A stretch of 25,174 bases of DNA from JAFGGT01 sp036733165. GTDB taxonomy: Archaea; Methanobacteriota_B; Thermococci; Methanofastidiosales; NM3. The notes below the pieces were generated by a model. That model was not told where the DNA came from, searched no databases, and worked only from the letters and a program-made list of their open reading frames with translations. Position numbers and translations under genes: made by a program. The stretch lies in contig DAINBB010000026.1 of assembly GCA_036733165.1 (NCBI GenBank), forward strand, positions 1 to 25,174, written 5' to 3'. Positions 22,587-25,174 of this stretch are shown in pieces (position 1 is the stretch's first letter; every line of letters starts with the position of its first letter).

Positions 22587-23654
22587 TCAGCTCATTGATA
22601 TCCTTTCATCGATCCTGTCGACTACGGCCTTGAGATCTTTTTCCTTAGGGCCTTGTGAGAGCATGGACCTCAGCTCCTTTAGGAAGTCCAGATTCTCAGA
22701 ACTCATGTAGGCATGCTTGATGGCCACCTCAAGGGGCCTGATAAGGGAGATGAGGATGTTCAGGTCGTGGACATCGTACGCCTCGCTCTTCTTTGACTGT
22801 ATCTGGATGGCGCCCACGACAACGCCGTGGCTCTTCATCGGCACTATCATCATCGACTGCGAGTTCTCATTGTCCCTTTCCCCCGAGAACTCAGTGTATG
22901 TCCCGTTGGACTCTATGATGTAGTTCTGCCTGCATCGCTTCTTTGTGAACTCCGTGATGTCCGGTATTAGGAGGGGTTCACCTGTCCTCAGGACCGTGCT
23001 CTGCATCCCTTCCCCGGAATCTGCCTCAAGGTTGAGTATCGGCATCTTGGCAGTATCGACTATCGTGCCGTCGTGTATGGCGAAGTCCGCCTTGATGAGC
23101 TTCTTTTCAGTATCATAGGAGGACACTATCAGGCTTTCGCAGGGGAAGAGCTTTGGAAAGTAATCGTATATGGCACCATATATCTCCCCTGCCGTGGAGG
23201 AGAGGTTTATGCTGCTCGTGAAGTCCTGGATCAGCTTCAGCGTCATCTTGTCCTTCGATGAGTTGACATGCTGTATTATGGAATAGTAGATCTTGTCAAA
23301 GGAGAAGAAGCTGATGTCCTTTGAAAAGTAGTCGTTCGCCCCGTTGAGGAACGCGTCCCTTGCGACCTGTTCGTCGCCCTGCCCCGTCACAAATATCACA
23401 GGCGTCAGGATGTCATTTTGCCTGAACGACTTAAGGAACTCCAGTCCGAACTCGTTGCCCAGCTGGTGGTCGGTCACGATGCAGTCGTACTTCTTGGATT
23501 CGACCATGGACAGCGCAATGCTGGTTAGACCAGCGGTCTCGAAGACCAGTTCGGCATCGTTTTCACGGCGCGATATCTCCCGCATCTTTCTTTGGAATAT
23601 GGTGACGTAGTCCTCGTCATCCTCGATATGCAACAGTTTCAGTTTGTCTTTCAT
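22587..23654 (-). CDS. Response regulator receiver with GAF domain
   Basis: The receiver domain (1-130) has the acidic pocket EDDED, phosphoacceptor D62 in CIVTDHQLG, T90 in VIFVTGQ and K112 in YFSKD. A GAF domain follows at about 150-320 (YDYFPKLFPCESLIVSSYD, SMMIVPMKSHGVVVGAIQIQSKKS, DLNILISLIRPLEVAI). The last 35 residues are a charged helical tail. No kinase, DNA-binding or cyclic-nucleotide output domain is present, so it presumably works by protein contact. No histidine kinase gene lies nearby. Receiver-GAF proteins of this kind are common in methanogens. Confidence 0.85.
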   Translation of the reverse strand: MKDKLKLLHIEDDEDYVTIFQRKMREISRRENDAELVFETAGLTSIALSMVESKKYDCIVTDHQLGNEFGLEFLKSFRQNDILTPVIFVTGQGDEQVARDAFLNGANDYFSKDISFFSFDKIYYSIIQHVNSSKDKMTLKLIQDFTSSINLSSTAGEIYGAIYDYFPKLFPCESLIVSSYDTEKKLIKADFAIHDGTIVDTAKMPILNLEADSGEGMQSTVLRTGEPLLIPDITEFTKKRCRQNYIIESNGTYTEFSGERDNENSQSMMIVPMKSHGVVVGAIQIQSKKSEAYDVHDLNILISLIRPLEVAIKHAYMSSENLDFLKELRSMLSQGPKEKDLKAVVDRIDERISMS

Positions 23655-23804
23655 TTATTCACTCTGGGTCGCTGAGATCACTGTTTTCTTTATTGGAACT
23701 AAAGATCTGATTTTAAGTTTTATTGTCGGTATATAACTCTTTTGTTCCATCGATGTGCATGTTGTCAGGTATGAAAATCCATTTATTGCATTCCGGTTTT
23801 GGAT

Positions 23805-24032
23805 TCATTCCTCGGCGTCGAATATAAAGAGCTCCTCTATCCCTACATCGAACTCCCTTGATATCCTGTGCGCAAGGGCCAATGAGGGGTTGTACTTGCC
23901 CTTCTCAAGGAACAGGATGGTCTCCCTCCTGACGCCGACCCTTTTGGCCAGATCCTCCTGTGTCATGTCCGCCCTGGCCCTGTACTCCTTTATCCTCGTT
24001 CTCAATTCAGGCACCTTCTTCCAGAGATTCAA
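23805..24032 (-). CDS. Small XRE-type transcriptional regulator
   Basis: This 75-residue single-domain helix-turn-helix protein reads MTQEDLAKRVGVRRETILFLEKGKYNPSLALAHRIS, an XRE motif (the core of the Cro/C1 type). It overlaps the preceding membrane gene by 4 nt (ATGA at 24029-24032), so both are translated together. This pairing with a DUF2178 membrane protein recurs in archaea. The target is unknown; self-regulation is likely. Confidence 0.9.
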   Translation of the reverse strand: MNLWKKVPELRTRIKEYRARADMTQEDLAKRVGVRRETILFLEKGKYNPSLALAHRISREFDVGIEELFIFDAEE

Positions 24033-24466
24033 TCAGCATGTCCGTATCTCCTGTGAACGATGAGATTGAAGAAGACCCATATGGAGAACATTGCCGAAAG
24101 GGCTATTACAAGCGTGATATCCGAAGGCATCTGGGAACGACCCGTGTATCTTGACAGTATATTGAACCATGCCAGGATTATGATGGCCCAGAACGACGAT
24201 AGGAACGTGTACTTGAATATCATGCCGTTCAGGGCCTCTGTCCTCTCGTCCGAAGACGGTATGCCAATGGCCTTTTCCCTCATCCTCTCCTTCATGTACC
24301 ATCCAAATCCAAAGAAGACGGCTATTCCAAGAACGGATGAGGCGGTCATGGCCATCCTTTCTTTTGCGCTCCATTCCTGAAGATATATTATAAACAAGAG
24401 GCAAATGGTGGAGATTATCGCTATTAACACCCACGTATTTCTTTCTTTATCTTTGTTCATTTTCAT
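24029..24466 (-). CDS. DUF2178-type membrane protein paired with XRE regulator
   Basis: The 145-residue protein has four transmembrane helices (about 12-28, 38-54, 86-104, 120-138). Between helices 2 and 3 lies a short conserved-looking loop with SSDERTEALNGMIFKYTF, the DERT motif that I associate with DUF2178 proteins. No enzymatic residues are evident. Its start has two ATG choices, 24466 and 24460. An AT-rich box lies about 20 nt upstream on the minus strand, suggesting a leaderless mRNA. A sensing or signal-transfer function with the XRE protein is inferred. Confidence 0.8.
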   Translation of the reverse strand: MKMNKDKERNTWVLIAIISTICLLFIIYLQEWSAKERMAMTASSVLGIAVFFGFGWYMKERMREKAIGIPSSDERTEALNGMIFKYTFLSSFWAIIILAWFNILSRYTGRSQMPSDITLVIALSAMFSIWVFFNLIVHRRYGHAD

Positions 24467-24510
24467 CCACTATGTTATAAATAAATAACTAAATATTAAT
24501 TATTTCTAAT

Positions 24511-24521
24511 ATTATTTATAT
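24511..24521 (+). promoter_or_regulatory. TATA box of the DUF1102 gene
   Basis: ATTATTTATAT is centred about 26 nt before ATG 24544, where a short leader ORF starts. It predicts a leader of roughly 108 nt before the DUF1102 start at 24652. Another TATA-like ATTTATAC (24530-24537) would start transcription within the leader. Confidence 0.45.
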
Positions 24522-24543
24522 CTTTCCATATTTATACAATCTC

Positions 24544-24600
24544 ATGGAAGAACTCAGTTCCTTCCAGGAGTTCCTTACAGGAAGTTCGTCTTCTTTTTAA
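24544..24600 (+). CDS. Possible 18-residue serine-rich leader peptide
   Basis: ATG at 24544 opens an 18-codon frame (MEELSSFQEFLTGSSSSF) ending in TAA at 24598-24600, two bases before a perfect hairpin. Its six serine codons are AGT, TCC, AGT, TCG, TCT and TCT. The predicted transcript start coincides with the ATG. AGTTCCTT recurs at 24556 and 24569, with a variant at 24583, which shapes the coding. It may be a regulatory leader or chance. Confidence 0.35.
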   Translation: MEELSSFQEFLTGSSSSF

Positions 24601-24601
24601 A

Positions 24602-24620
24602 GGGTGGTGACACACCACCC
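24602..24620 (+). promoter_or_regulatory. Perfect 8-bp hairpin in the DUF1102 leader
   Basis: GGGTGGTG and CACCACCC flank a 3-nt loop (ACA). The stem contains a GGTG(A) element resembling a ribosome-binding site, which folding would hide. It lies between the leader ORF and the GGTGT site at 24640-24644. Whether it acts on RNA or as a DNA operator is unknown. Confidence 0.55.
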
Positions 24621-24651
24621 ATCAGAACATAACTCAAAAGGTGTATAGGAA

Positions 24652-25131
24652 ATGATGAAGAAGATACTGCCACTGTTTGGAATATTCGCAGCAGCACTCC
24701 TGCTCATGTCAAGCGGCGCGTTCACGTCCGTCACCGCGGACAGGACAGCCACTATCAACGTAGTGGGCGACTCGAGCGCCCTCCTCGGCCTTGAGGCGGG
24801 CTCGAGCTCCCTCGTCCGCATGGTGGACGGGCAGCTCACGATAGACTTCGCCAACGTCGCGGCAACGGGCGTCAACACGAACGCCGTCACCGTCGTCGAG
24901 AACGCGTTCACGGTAACGAACAACGGATCGCAGACCGTGACAGTCACGCTAACGAAGACCGGCGCCAACGCGGCCGCAATCAGCTTCGGGGACATCGAGA
25001 AGGGAATCACCCTCGCATCGGGCGCATCGGCTAGGGTCTCGTTCACGGTAACCACCACAGGCCTCTCATCGGGCGACACGGTGCTCACGGCCATCCAGAT
25101 AAAGGCAGTGGCCGGACCGAAGGAACTGTAA
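24652..25131 (+). CDS. Secreted DUF1102-type surface protein
   Basis: The 159-residue product has a signal peptide ending about residue 29 (KKILPLFGIFAAALLLMSSGAF). It then has the motif FTSVTADRTATINVVGDSSALLGL, characteristic of DUF1102 proteins of archaea. The remainder is beta-rich and Thr/Val/Ala-heavy, with TVTNNGSQTVTVTLTKTG and a final IQIKAVA strand, as in an immunoglobulin-like fold. There are no cysteines in the mature part. Family members are often encoded in clusters near signal peptidase genes and may form surface filaments or layers (inference). An AGGTGT site with an 8-nt gap to ATG directs translation. Codon use (GCG, ACG, CTC) indicates high GC and probably high expression. 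Confidence 0.85.
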   Translation: MMKKILPLFGIFAAALLLMSSGAFTSVTADRTATINVVGDSSALLGLEAGSSSLVRMVDGQLTIDFANVAATGVNTNAVTVVENAFTVTNNGSQTVTVTLTKTGANAAAISFGDIEKGITLASGASARVSFTVTTTGLSSGDTVLTAIQIKAVAGPKEL

Positions 25132-25150
25132 AAATACAAGCGACATAACG

Positions 25151-25174
25151 TTTTTCAAGGTGTATGGGAAAGGG
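25151..25174 (+). other. Possible leader of a second DUF1102-like gene cut by the window edge
   Basis: TTTTTCAAGGTGTATGGGAAA resembles the ribosome-binding region of the gene at 24652 (CAAAAGGTGTATAGGAAATG). The similarity suggests that another member of the family begins just beyond base 25174. Confidence 0.4.

Overview
The window looks archaeal, most likely from a Thermoplasmata or methanogen-related euryarchaeal lineage (inference). The evidence is the archaeal early shikimate route (ADH synthase plus 3-dehydroquinate synthase II), TATA boxes placed 23-27 nt upstream of apparently leaderless start codons, GGTGA/GAGGTG Shine-Dalgarno sites inside operons, and archaeal families such as DUF1102, XRE plus DUF2178, and CxxC-x17-CxxC zinc ribbons. 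Most genes use AGG/AGA for arginine. I saw no rRNA, tRNA, CRISPR array or insertion sequence.

Positions 1-1842 hold the 3' end of larC, then larE and larB, which make the nickel-pincer nucleotide cofactor. Positions 1989-5730 hold an exported or surface block: a calcium-repeat/thioredoxin-like protein with its CcdA/ArsG-like membrane partner, a Cache-domain lipoprotein and a beta-propeller lipoprotein with foreign-looking codon use. Positions 5731-8730 contain two paralogous zinc-ribbon microproteins of 53 and 57 aa that share a nearly identical ribosome-binding leader. Between them lie a DUF7000-like gene and a secreted ThuA-like protein. A small CxCxxC protein follows at 8731-9009.

Positions 16889 down to 9002 (minus strand) are one compact operon covering the aromatic pathway from ADH synthase to prephenate dehydratase and prephenate dehydrogenase: aroA', aroB', aroD, aroE, aroK, aroA, aroC, aroQ, pheA, tyrA. 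Nearly all junctions overlap or touch. Two points stand out. The first enzyme is cut by an in-frame TGA, and the shikimate kinase is the P-loop type usual in bacteria rather than the archaeal GHMP type. A 21-codon leader ORF sits between the promoter and the first gene.

Positions 17261-25174 hold a methyltransferase, a GT-C-like membrane protein, two pairs of a small DNA-binding protein with a membrane protein, an acyl-CoA synthetase with an XRE-cupin regulator, an orphan receiver-GAF protein, and a secreted DUF1102 protein preceded by a serine-rich leader ORF and a perfect hairpin. A second gene with the same kind of leader may begin just past the right edge.
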